A stretch of DNA of 64,000 nt, from positions 8,648,207 to 8,712,206 of the forward strand of contig OZ007569.1 in assembly GCA_963931925.1 (NCBI GenBank), given 5' to 3'. The notes beneath the pieces are model-generated. The model did no database searches. It saw only the letters and a list, made by a program, of their open reading frames with translations, and had not been told where the DNA came from. Source of the DNA: Onchidella celtica (lineage: Eukaryota; Mollusca; Gastropoda; Systellommatophora; Onchidiidae). The position numbers were made by a program, and so were the translations under genes. Positions 1-12,300 of this stretch are shown here, piece by piece. Position 1 is the stretch's first letter; the number at the start of each line of letters is the position of its first letter.

Positions 1-734
1 GTAATTACCGGGTTGTGGACCCGAGGAAGTGTGCTTACGGAAGAAGGCCGTGGACGGCAGTTAACTTGAAGAATATAATGTATGTATGTAATTGCACTGT
101 TATCCTTATCTTTATATTTATGTTTAATAAATGTGTGAGTCTGATGGGTTGTCCTGTTAAGTGTTATACTTGTTCGTTCGTGATTGTTGTCTTGTTATAA
201 CCATCGCATCTCCCAGTCTGGGATTTGTGACATATATAAAAATCAAATATGCAATCTATGTTTCTAATGAAACAGTCAAATGGTCCGTGCCAGATGCCAT
301 TTAAAGTTGAAAGTTATCAAGGTTTTAGCGTGGACATTCAAGATCTTATTGGCCCTACGCTCTATCAAAGGCAGAAAGAATGGATCCAATGCTGGCCAAA
401 ATCGAGCGTCCTCACTTTCCGGGTGGCCCCTTGTCTATATTTCACGACTTGCTTGTGTCTGGCGGGTGTAACCAAAGATACTGGAAACGATAAGATGAGA
501 CACTCCCCTCTTCGTGCCTCTAAAAAAAGCGTGCGCACATTTTGCGCGCTGACCAGGGTCGGGGCCCATGGCTCACAGCATGAAAAGAATGCTGGATACA
601 ATGATAAATTAGTGATGCTGATTTGCTCCATTGCTACTGTGACTAGTGCGACTAAAAAAGAAGAAAAAATAGCCAGAGTTTTCCCACCGCGATTGCAGTT
701 AAAATTACAAACTAAGTGACGTCAATCAAGGTCT

Positions 735-790
735 ACAGCGATAGCTGAACAGTGAACAAAATTCAATATTTCCCCTATTTGGCTTTGTAA
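735..790 (+). repeat. Dispersed repeat, copy 1
   Basis: About 55 bases resemble positions 9085-9140: both read ATAGCTGA.CAGTGAAC, then A-rich sequence, then CTATTTGGCTTTGTA. The copies are clearly diverged. This is an old interspersed element of unknown type. Confidence 0.5.
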
Positions 791-1723
791 AATACTGCAC
801 TATTCATGACTTCCGCGCGTTCTCCGCTATGTGGCATTTCGAAATGTGTACACGTTAAACGCGCTAGCTGTCACATCTTATTGTGTTCCCATGCTAGGGC
901 GTGTTTTTTTTGTTATAAAATGTAAATATTTGTTCATTTTGTCCTCACTCGTTGTCCTCTTCCGGCTTTTGTGACTTTCATTTGACCGCTGTTCAAGATC
1001 GTTCAATTCGGTGTACTTTCCCCTAACAGGTACAGGGTGTGTAGTGTGGTAATGTGCAAGCACGCATGGGAGACAGAGAGAAATAGACAGACTGACAGAC
1101 AGAGGGAGGAGGAAGAGAGCGCCACAGATAGAGAGAGATGGAGAGAGAGGGGGGGGATACAAGGAGAGAAGTGGAGAGTGAACGCAGGTTGATCCCGGGC
1201 AAAACCGGGAGCCTCGCCGTGTTCTATCACCATGTAACGTCCAATCCAACATTTCCGGCCGTAACGCAGCCAAGAGGAGATGAAGGTGAGGTGCGGGTTT
1301 TTCCCACGCATTTTTATTTAATTCATTTTTTATTTCTCCCTCGGCAAATGACAAACCCAGACGTCCATTAAAGGTCTCCGGACAAGCAAGAAAACGGCTT
1401 GGGTGATGACGTCATTCCTAGCACTCTCCCTGTGCGGTGATCTGAAATGAAGGCTACACCATGCCCTTTCATTCCTTTTTTTTGCTCTACTATTATCGTT
1501 TTCCAAAGAATCCTCTCCATTTCATCGTTAGAGCCTATTCCACACCGTAATTATGGGATCTCAAATGAAGTGGGCGGACGAGGAAAGAGCAAGAAATTGG
1601 TCAAATGTAAAGATGAATATTCTTTCGTCGGATGTTTTTCTTTCTCAGGTGGCATTTGCATAAAGATTTGGACATGACAAGAGCAGGGTGGGTGTCTTCG
1701 TCAGTGGATAGAGCAGGAAAGGT

Positions 1724-1792
1724 TGGGTGAGTGAGTGAGTGAATGAGTGTGTGAGTGAATGAGTGACTGAGTGAGTGACTGAGTGATTGATT
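1724..1792 (+). repeat. Degenerate (GAGT)n tetranucleotide array
   Basis: GAGT and GAAT units follow one another for about 70 bases with scattered substitutions. It is simple sequence; the serine/threonine/histidine-rich open frames across it are artefacts. Confidence 0.85.
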
Positions 1793-2042
1793 ATGTACTT
1801 CAGATCTCGCCAATACACTCGCCTCGGCATAATTTAGTGCTATTAACTCGTATGTAAACATTTATCTTGCGTCGCAATCATCCCTTCGACGCATTCGTTT
1901 TGTACAGTGTTCACCGCCTTGTATAAAGTACTATATAGCCGACCCGCGCAAGATATATCTTGCAAATTTTCCATGTACTAAGCGCAAAAGATCTAGATCT
2001 AGACTACATTAAAACGGCATTTGGGTTCCATGCTATGACTAA

Positions 2043-2383
2043 TAGCAGAGAGTATAGATGTATAGAGAGGGTTCACTATTGGTCGATTTGCACTGCGAGA
2101 CACGGGAGGCTCCGCGAAACCATTGTTAGCATGGAGCGGAAAGTAGGTCGCTGCGGTAAACAAAACCGGTTAGTACATTTCCACGGGGCGTAAGAACTTA
2201 CAAACGGCTCTAAATAGTTTCAGTCAGCCCAAAAATATGAACAAACCACAGTAAACAGATATGCACACTATCTTTGGTGAATAAGGTCTCTTTCAATTCT
2301 TCAATTTCTTGTTTACCGCAGCGACCTAGTTTCGCGATTTGGCGGAAGTGAGATCTCTCTATACATCTATACTCTCTGCTAAT
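2043..2383. mobile_element. Fold-back / MITE-like inverted repeat
   Basis: The outer arm at 2043-2069 (TAGCAGAGAGTATAGATG and on) is the reverse complement of 2357-2383. An inner arm at 2145-2163 (AGGTCGCTGCGGTAAACAA) is the reverse complement of 2309-2327. Sequence between the arm segments matches poorly. The element is about 340 bp and has no coding capacity. The same AGAGAGTATAGAT end motif recurs as a small palindrome at 21620-21665. No target duplication could be fixed, so the class is unknown. Confidence 0.7.
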
Positions 2384-4287
2384 AGCTCTTACTGTTACAC
2401 CACAATTTCAAGGAACCAAACTTCCGCGTTCAGGCGACGCGTCAAAATGGTATCATTCTTCCGGTTCATTCGAAATGGTGAATTAAAATAGAATGACCGA
2501 AAAAATCTATTTTGATAAATTCGGGGACAGGAGTTTTCGTAAGTTTTATGAGACGAAAACCTGGGTAGGTAGATACTGTCGACGTCTGTAAAATTTGAAG
2601 CGTGTGGGCTAAGTATTAACGGAGGAGTAGGCTAACATAGCCTCCACAGTTCACTTTTATAATAATAGATTCCCGAGAATTGCATTAGGATACAAGGATC
2701 ATATAGCACACGTCACATGACTCCCCCCCCCCCCCCACCCCGTGTCTGTCTCGGCTTTTGTTGTTCTTGAATGTATCTCAGAGTTGACGCATGACTGGTG
2801 AGTGGCACTGTAGGAAACTTTAACAAGTCCAAAGCCAGTTGCCATGAGGCCATGCGCCACGATAAGATAAACAAATTTATGTTTCAAAATCACCACGATC
2901 TGTTGTGTTTGTTTATTTTCTAAATCCAGATACAAATTACTGGCATCTCTATATTTGGAAACGTCTCCGGCCCGGAGCAAAACAACAACTAGAAAGATCA
3001 ATGGCATCTTGATTTTTTTGTCTTCCTTTTTGTGCTCGAGTAGTTTCCGATTTGGGAACCCGTCCGGCCTCAAGCACGCGGGAACTTAATCACCATGAAG
3101 AACAAACGCTGAGGACGAACGACTCATTCACATTTTCAACAAAACCACTGAGACCGTAGTTTTCTGTTACTATTTTAGAACAAATTCACAATCGTCGTAG
3201 AACTAGCACAGTTGGAATATAATCCGAGGGCCAGGATCCCGAGACGGTTCAGTTTGCCAAATTTCGTCCGTCGACATACGAGCGTATCATTCATGTCAAC
3301 AATGCAGCAATTCGCACCACACCACTTCATAATTCATCCAAAAAGAGCTCAGAGCTCTGTGAGTTGTATTCCCCGTGCTTATACGCGCGCAAGTTGTGGA
3401 CATATAATGAAAGAAGAAATGGTCCGCCTCGGCATTCTGTGTCTCGAATATAATGTTGGTTTGAAATTTCACTTCTTCGACGATCATTTTTCAAAGAAAC
3501 AACTCATAATATGAATTTCCTATCCCTTAGGACATGTGTTTTGGTGAAAACTGCATTTCAGGCAGTGGCTGGTATAAATTACAAAATTATGAATCCAGAA
3601 TTATTGAAGAATCTTAGAATCCTATTCTGTTTGACGAATCAGCGTATCAAGAAAACCCTGCTTTCGAGATAAAGGCGTATCCCCGACACGTCATTTCGTC
3701 ATGCAGGGATACTAGATGCTCTAGGAGATACGCCACTTTGGCAACATTACGTCGGTTCGTCACACGACCAGGAGAGGTTACCGTAAAGATACGGCAGTTG
3801 GTTGGATGCCCTTTCAAACACAAAAAATAAATCCATTCTGCTAAATCCTTCACATGATGATAAGTTAATGGCATGTAGATCTCAACCAAAAAAAAAAAAA
3901 ATGCAAATTTTAGCGATATGCCAGATTATCATACAGATGACAGAATACTTGGACAATGACTGTTGGGCCTGACAGTAATTCATTCTAATATCCAGCAGAG
4001 CATGTTCCTAAGCTGGGTAAGACTAACGGGCAACCGTATAAAAAGGGCAATAAACGATTCTCGATTCTTTTGCGTATCTTCACAGGTACATTACCTCAAG
4101 TGTAGACCATCGCCGTATCAAGGGTTTTAAGTTCAAAAAGTCTTATACTCATGAACTTTCCATCAACAGCGCAGTACAAATGTTGCCTACATTTCAGTCA
4201 AATCAACATTAACACGGGGCTAAATCGTAAACTTGATCGTCAACCCCGGCGTCCTGCCGAGAAAACATTTACCAAATCTGACTTTTA
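2384..4287. other. No gene recognised
   Basis: Nothing here resembles a conserved exon. A poly-C run lies at about 2720-2738. Open frames on both strands (for example about 80 codons on the minus strand at 3647-3889) show no recognisable domain and no exon-like boundaries. Confidence 0.5.
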
Positions 4288-4466
4288 TTGGAATCCAAAG
4301 TGCTATATTTTGTTACAATTTTTAATGCTTTTCCTAAGATGAAAATTTTTTTTATTTAAACCACAAACAAAGCAAACCGAGAAATTGGAAATCCAAAGTG
4401 CTATATTTTGTGAGAAGTTCTTTTTCCTAAGCTATAAAAGATTTTACTTAAACCACAAAGAAAGCC
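4288..4466 (+). repeat. Two-copy diverged tandem duplication
   Basis: A unit of roughly 85-95 bp occurs twice in a row, at about 4288-4375 and 4385-4466. Both copies hold TCCAAAGTGCTATATTTTG, then TTTTTCCTAAG or a variant, then TTAAACCACAAA. The copies differ by many substitutions and small indels, so the duplication is old. Confidence 0.7.
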
Positions 4467-4859
4467 GAATTAAATATTTACGATGTCTTTCCAATGGGCT
4501 ATCCTGTGGCAAAGGAACCAAGGACATTTACTGAAATGTGGTACTAGATCACTCATCCTCTCGACTCACGTCGTACCAACATTTCAGTAAACAATTTGGT
4601 CTGTTTTATGGCGCTGTAAAAAAGTATTACCCTAAAAGCTTCGTTTCACAGCCGAGAAAGGTGGTGTCTCGGGAGTAAACATCTTGCTGTAGATAAAAGT
4701 ACTGTGCTTTTATCTTTAATGGATGAATTCTGATGAATCCACACAGAAATAAAACAAGTTAATTTCTTACCAATAAAATGACTTGTAATCTACTTTAGTG
4801 GTTGAACATTTCTGTTATAAAATTATTCTGGTTAATTTCTGCTCAGGAGATTCTGTCCC

Positions 4860-5946
<1,087 letters not shown>

Positions 5947-6058
5947 TTCATCCAGATTTTGCAGTATTTCATAAAAATTTGGAGTGCTTCATCCAGATTT
6001 TGTAGAACTTCATCCAGAGTTTGTAGCATTTCATCCAGATTTTGTAGTACTTCATCCT
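5947..6058 (+). repeat. 21-bp minisatellite, about 5 copies
   Basis: The unit TTCATCCAGATTTTGTAGTAC is repeated about five times with substitutions; the second unit is decayed. Both the DNA and a short translated frame show the 21-base (7-codon) period. Confidence 0.85.
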
Positions 6059-7789
6059 TACAGACTCAATAAACCTACAATTAAGACGACAATTTCAATC
6101 CTTTTCGAAGGATTTCTTCAGTTTCTGCTGAAACCGTCTTTTTGCAATAGAGAACTGGCTCAGATATAAGAAGATCGCCGCGACCCTTTCCAAAAACCCA
6201 GTCCTCAGCACTGTTGGGATGTGTCTGATGAAGCACTCCACTATTTGTGGAGAGAAGGATTTCATAAGCGCTATGAGCCAAAAAAGGAACACACACTATA
6301 AGATTTCGTATTGTTAGATATAATGATCTGAAAAATGAAGGTACGCTGAAAAAAAGCAAAGTCCAGGAATAAAGGTAGAATTACACACGAAAACACTACG
6401 TTTGTCATTTAGTGATCTTAATTGCTTCCAGAAACTCAAGGGAAGCGGAAAACACACAGACAACCACCTCTCCTCTTCCCATTTTAGTCTGCAGCTGACG
6501 GAGATATCAACTGCAGACAAACTGGGACATAAGGGGGAGGGGGGAGAGTCGGGGGATGAGTTGAATACAAGAGCTGCCTTTGATAATGAGACTTGGAGGA
6601 AGGAAGAGGAACATTCACAGAACACAATAAAATATTGAGACGAGCTTGATGCTGGAAACACCTTTGCGTCTCGTGCTTTCAAAAAAAAAAAATGTGTACA
6701 TTTCTGTCGTTGCTGCTAGATGCTCACACTATTGACAAGACTGCCGTGTGAGACTGGGAGAAAGAGGATGTTCATTGTTAGACAGACTTGTGTCCCATAC
6801 TTTGTGTGGTCACATCTCAGATGCCATTGTCTCCGACTGTCATTTTATACAGACTGCTTTAAAAACAGTTATAAAAGATAAACTTACAGATGGATAAGAA
6901 AAGAAGCGGATGAGCCAAACTGAAATGCCTTCCTAAGTGAGTCCAAAGGTTGTAGTTTTCAAAAATACTTTTACGCGGCACTGAAATATTTCATGTGGAC
7001 CGAAACGGCATCGTCAATGGAAATGTCAAAAAATCCATTCGGAAATAAAAAGAAAGAGCGTTTCCACGTGGACGGAAACTTTTTGACGTCTGTTGTCCTT
7101 TCCGTTTCCGTACACATGAAAATCCAGCTTGAGGCTAAGTTGTGGACTGAAAGCCGTGCTTTATTGCTATACTGCTTTACACGATATCGCTCAAGTTCTG
7201 TGTTAGTTTTGCCCTGAGATAACGTGCTTTATTTGCAAGTAAGTTAACGATCGCTCCAGTGTCTTGTAGTCTATAGTACTGACTGCAGCGAAAAAGCTTA
7301 CCCAGTGAACCTACAGGCCTACAACCTCCAGTTTGCACAAGGAAAACAAAAACCACAGGGTCGACATTATTTACGAAATGAAAGAAAAACAATCTTCGGC
7401 GGCAGCACTAATGGTCAATGGAGCCAACAAAGCAAATGCTTTGCCCCAGAAATAATCATTCATTTTCAGTTTACCTTCGCGGTGCGCCATGAGGTGCTAG
7501 CTCAGCTTTACCGCGCCCAGCGTGATTTACTACTGGCTTTCTCAAATCGGTTCCGACTTCGCGAGCAACTGCGGGAAGGCATGTAAGGGAAACAACCAAT
7601 ATTTTCTCACTAACATACCACCCATTAACTCCCTTGTTTCAGTAGCCTTTCATATTTAATGACATTTCAGATTCAATGGCATCTTCCCAGCCAGCAAATC
7701 CTACAGACATCCGACGTGTAAGATTTACATCAAGTTTGAACATAGGAATGACGTCGTCCTTACATAGATCTTCTGGATATGGCATCATG

Positions 7790-7890
7790 TCGATGTCAGT
7801 TTGATGTGGGGAATCCACTCCTGCAGTAACCCTACCATCCATATGGAAATCCTATACAGATGTACATCAGATTGACATAGGGATGTTAGC
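7790..7890 (+). repeat. Dispersed repeat, copy 1
   Basis: About 100 bases resemble 50666-50765. Shared blocks include TTTGATGT.GGGAAT, CTACAGTAA or CTGCAGTAA, and CAGATTGAC.TAG. The element class is unknown. The shared sequence argues against reading the overlapping minus-strand open frame as an exon. Confidence 0.5.
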
Positions 7891-9084
7891 TGGGTTCTTT
7901 TTGTGCGTTCATTGGTCATAAAACGTGTGAAACATTTAACATGTGCAAAGGGAAACATTTCAACATCAAGCTCTGGGCAGGTAACATACTAAAACACTGA
8001 CAGTGTTCAGCTTTGTGAGTCATAGGACCAGAAAAACATATAACCTGCAGCCAGCAAAATTCTGATAGTGGAAGCTATGGATGAACAATGTTAAATTGTG
8101 TGAAACAAATATCAAGTCACCTTCAAAATGTGAAGTTGTACAAGGCTATTTCCACCTCCATTTTATAGACTGGACATGCTTTTGAATCGGCTCCAGTAAA
8201 AGAGACCACTGCATTCATTAGCTTAGTTTCAGTCATGAGCTACTGGTATGTGAATATTGTCATTGCTTAAGTTTTAAGCTGTTAAAAATTCTGTGATTTC
8301 TTTCCAGCATTTCCATTTCCTCTCTGTTACATTTGAATGTGTATGTAGGGAAAATGAAACTGATGCCACTTTGTCAGTATTGAATGTTACTTGCCTTTCA
8401 TGACTGATCAAATAAAATATTCATACCACAAATCAGAGCAAAGACCAAGAACAACAAAACATAGAAAAAAAACAAGCAATTTGTTGCAGAGTAATTCTGT
8501 TCACTCAGCTGAAGTTTGTTCTGACGTCTCCACACAAAATAGTTCATAGTAAAATACTTAACAAGAAAGATGCATGGCATTATCTGATAGCTGGTAATTT
8601 AAAAAACTTTTAAGACCTGCAATGTGAATACAGAACTGTGTGTGCACTACAATGAGCATTAGCCTTCAGTTTCCGTTATTACAACTGCACAGACACAAAT
8701 CACTTATGAGAAGGTATCGAATTAAAACATTTTCAATATCAGCAATTTAATTCTTCCTTCTTTTTAGGCAAGGGATTTTTTTTTTTTTCAGTAGTTGGCA
8801 GAAAAAGTTCAAATTGATCGACTGGTAGAGAGAAAAGGCATGTAGTGATTGACATTTGTTCCAGGTTTTGAATGCATTTGACCCTTCCATCAATTTCATG
8901 TGAATAAAATCAGTTTCAATATACTGACCTGAGTTAGACCTGAAGGGTCACAGTAGTACACAACAGAATGATTAAAGATAAGCAGTTCAGGACAAGATGT
9001 AGAATATCATTAGTTGGCCGTTGGAACCTCCTTAAAACTAAACTCAAAAGCTCTTGTTACAGGACCATGGTATTTTACATAGAA

Positions 9085-9140
9085 AGCTATAGCTGAGCAG
9101 TGAACACAATCCAGTATTTTCTCTATTTGGCTTTGTAGTT
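9085..9140 (+). repeat. Dispersed repeat, copy 2
   Basis: Counterpart of 735-790, in the same orientation and diverged. Confidence 0.5.
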
Positions 9141-9299
9141 AGGCCACGGTCCCCCAACAACAATCTTTGAATTTCAGTTTTCACCAGGTTCCCACAGTGC
9201 CAACCAGTGATATGAGGATGTATACAGAAGAAAAAGCTACTGTGTTAATGGTTAAGTTGTATTTGATCAGTCATGAAGGTTTGAGTGAGGAAATCCTAC

Positions 9300-9395
9300 C
9301 TTAGGGAGCAGCAACTCTTGGACAGGTCTGTATAGGTATCCATTGGAGTGAATTCCCCTTTGCGATGATGTGAAGTGAGCGCTTGTGACTTCATC
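9300..9395 (-). CDS. B3GALNT2: B3GALNT2 coding exon 6
   Basis: 96 bp, phase 0-0, acceptor TTTCAG and donor GTAGGA. It encodes GIHSNGYLYRPVQELLLPK, matching the 'NKLWYKPVEQFILPESFEG' region of the family. The next exon should begin with the FEG motif and was not found. Confidence 0.85.
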
Positions 9396-12300
9396 CTGAA
9401 ACATGTTTGATAAGAAATCGGCCATCATGAAACAGACAGAAAGTGAAGACCATGATGAAAAAAAGCTGCTCCTGCCACTGAACCAGTACCACTCTTCCCA
9501 CTCTTCCCCCTCCCAATCATGTTTTATTCTGAATTCCAATACAGACTAACATTCTACAGATCGTCCCCTTAAAATGACAAGATTCTATCTTCACTCTCTG
9601 GCTGATCTGAGTTACACACTACTTCTACGGGCCTTCTCCATTGTGTGTCTAAGTATCAAGCAGATCCAGTGTGTAATTTGTAAGTATAACTAAAAAGCAA
9701 AAAGCCATACCTCCAAAAGCTATGAGCACATGAAACTTCTCAAAAGCTGATGGAAGGGAGTTAGAACCTTGTCATTCTAAGGCAGGGGTGCTCAACCTTT
9801 ATTGACATAGGAACTACTTTTACATTTCCCAGCATTTGGAGATCTACCAGTCTGGCAAAGCCCTGAAACAAGATTGGCCTCTGATCTACTCGAAATTAGT
9901 CGATACCGGTAAACGTCGATTATCTCACACCCATAATGGCGGTTTCGGTGTTGCCAGGTAAACCTTTGCCATCCTGCCACATGTTTTATTTTCAATCAGC
10001 CACATTCACAAGGACAAAAGAAGAAAAAACTAACACAAACCCGCCACATCCAAGAAAAACGACCCGCCATAATACAAAGACAAATAAAAAATATATATAT
10101 ATACCTCGCGGGTGTGTCCTACATTCTTCCCGCGATCAACTGCCAAGCACTTGAAGATCGACCAGAGAATTTCATAGAGTTGATATCTATTCATAGATTG
10201 CCGCTGAACTATCTTGTTACCTTTTTTATTTTCTGTACAATACATACGTGTTTTATATTCTCATAGTCTGGCTATCTAGGACAACTGTCCTACACATATT
10301 CATGTACTTCATATTTTAAACTGGCATAAGTGTTTCTTATGTCAACTGCATCAATAGTTTCAACATTTCTGCCATGCATTTTTTCCTGTAACTTCAGCAA
10401 GTCTAATTTAGCTCACATTTATTCTGTGGGCACTGTCAGGAGTGCTCAGTATGAAAGTTAAATTCTGAAGTCAAATATGACTAATTTATTTTTCTGTCAA
10501 ATCTACATTTCTAGAAAACCAGTAATTATTTGGTATTTATTGCGATATAAGAAAAAAATACAAAAAAACAGACCACTTTGTAACAGGGTCACAGATTGGC
10601 AGGGTATAAATAGCGTGGGAAGATAGTTGACGGCGGGGAGACAGAGTTATTGTAGGCCAGAGGGGGAAAGTACGGGATGCAACGGAAAGCGTTGACACCC
10701 GAAAAGGGTAGTGTTTACCTGACCGCCGTACTTGACGATCAGATCACCTGGGAATTGCTTGGGGGGTAGAGATGCTTCAATAGTATTTGACGTGGAGTCG
10801 ACGGGGGTGGCTATTAGGATAACTAATGTACACTCGGTGAGCGTCTTGGGACGCTACCCGACTGGGTATAAATCCCCGAACGCTCCTTCCAACTTCAGAC
10901 CGCTGAGAGCACTCACCAGCTTCGTGCCGAAGAGGAGACCACAACTGCAACTGTAACTTTGTAGTAGTCTTGTGAGTGGGGAAGGTCAGGGAACCCGCAA
11001 ACATCCTTTGTCAGAGCGTGGTATCTTTGGTATCTTGTCGGCATTTGAGCTGTTGCTGGGTGGTAAGTTAATTGTACGATGTATGTGTATTTTACTTAAT
11101 GTTCATGATTGTAGAACCTAAATCTAGTGGGTTTACTTTGGTATAACTACTGCCTCTGAGAGAGTCACGGAAACGCCGTTACACATATGTTACGAAACCT
11201 TATAGGATGGGGTCTGTTAGAGAGAGCGTTATTCTTCGTGGGGAACGTGTAAATATCATTAAGACTGTATTGATCGTTTATTCTATTGCCTTTATGGGAG
11301 CCTATGGAGTATGGGAGCTGCAGCCTGGCTGATAACGGTGTCAGCGGTTAAAGGTATTAATGATGAATATCCGTCATGGAGTAAGTATGGAAGTCATGCC
11401 TTCCAGCAGTAGATTAGGAAGTTGCGATTGTTTTTCTACAGAGGAGGAAGAACAACACCTGCTTGGCTTCTCAACTTCTTGTACTTTGATTAACGACATC
11501 GTGGCTTCTTGGCTTCCCGACCTATTGGTACCTGCCGATATCTGTTGATCTAACTGCGCAGTCAAGCCAGAGTAGAGAGGAAGAACCAGTGCCCAGATAG
11601 CGCCATACACCCCTAAAGGAGAGGTTTCCTTAAGCTGAATGTACCCGTGTGTTTTATAAAATGTGCTAGAAATTGAATATTACGGAGCCTTTTAATTATC
11701 ATGTACTGATTTGCATCAACTTCATTCCATCGAAATTCACATGAAATTGTATGACCTATGTTCCTATTATTATTGAATGAATTAATAATTATTGTATATA
11801 TATAAGCAATACAGATATCGTTTGTTATAACTTATAGAAGAGAGATAGTCGATTAATTAGTGTGTTTGTGCCATGCCCATCACGGCTGGTGTCAGAAGAA
11901 AGTTAGTGAGAGAAAGTGGAAACATCACACACTTCCAAAGGAATATTAGGAGTGATCCAGCTCCCTTATAGTCATAAATGGAAAAAATACTCACATTTGT
12001 GACAGCATCGTACAGAATCACTTGAATAGTTTCATTTGGGTGCAGTTGGTCAAACGGCATTGTTTCCATCAATCCAAGTCTCTTTAATATCACATCATGC
12101 ATGACCTGTTAAATAGCAAATACCACAGAATAATCCAACACGAATGGAACAGAAATAATACAGAATACTGAAATGAATTGCCACAACAACCACAGATAAA
12201 AGATAACTGCATCATTCATACAGTTACTCAGCTCAGTTGAATTGCTGGAAATGTGTACAGAAATATAGAATACATGTCCTGTCTACACTAAAACTAAAAC

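Larger units (their letters stand above)
1..2042. other. No gene recognised; simple repeats only
   Basis: I see no exon with family resemblance here. Visible structure is limited to GA-rich purine tracts around 1072-1150, a degenerate GAGT tetranucleotide array at about 1724-1792, and a short dispersed repeat at 735-790. Open stretches on both strands have no recognisable motifs and no flanking splice sites that would make them credible exons. The region may lie in or beyond the last introns of the minus-strand B3GALNT2 gene. Confidence 0.5.
6059..9299. other. Probable B3GALNT2 intron or downstream sequence
   Basis: This lies 3' of the last recognised B3GALNT2 exon (9300-9395, minus strand). 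I searched it for the next expected segment (a FEG-T-type motif, then the DDD-containing catalytic core) and did not find it. The open frame at 7639-7842 on the minus strand overlaps a sequence that recurs at 50666-50765, so it is treated as a repeat. Poly-A/T runs and AT-rich sequence fill the rest. Confidence 0.45.

Noticed and set aside
7639..7842. Minus-strand frame as the next B3GALNT2 exon
   Set aside because: It shows no match to the expected FEG/catalytic region and overlaps a dispersed repeat that recurs at 50666-50765.
9783..10160. hAT-type element starting CAGGGGTGCTCAACC
   Set aside because: The left end looks like a hAT terminus, but I found no matching inverse end or 8-bp duplication nearby.
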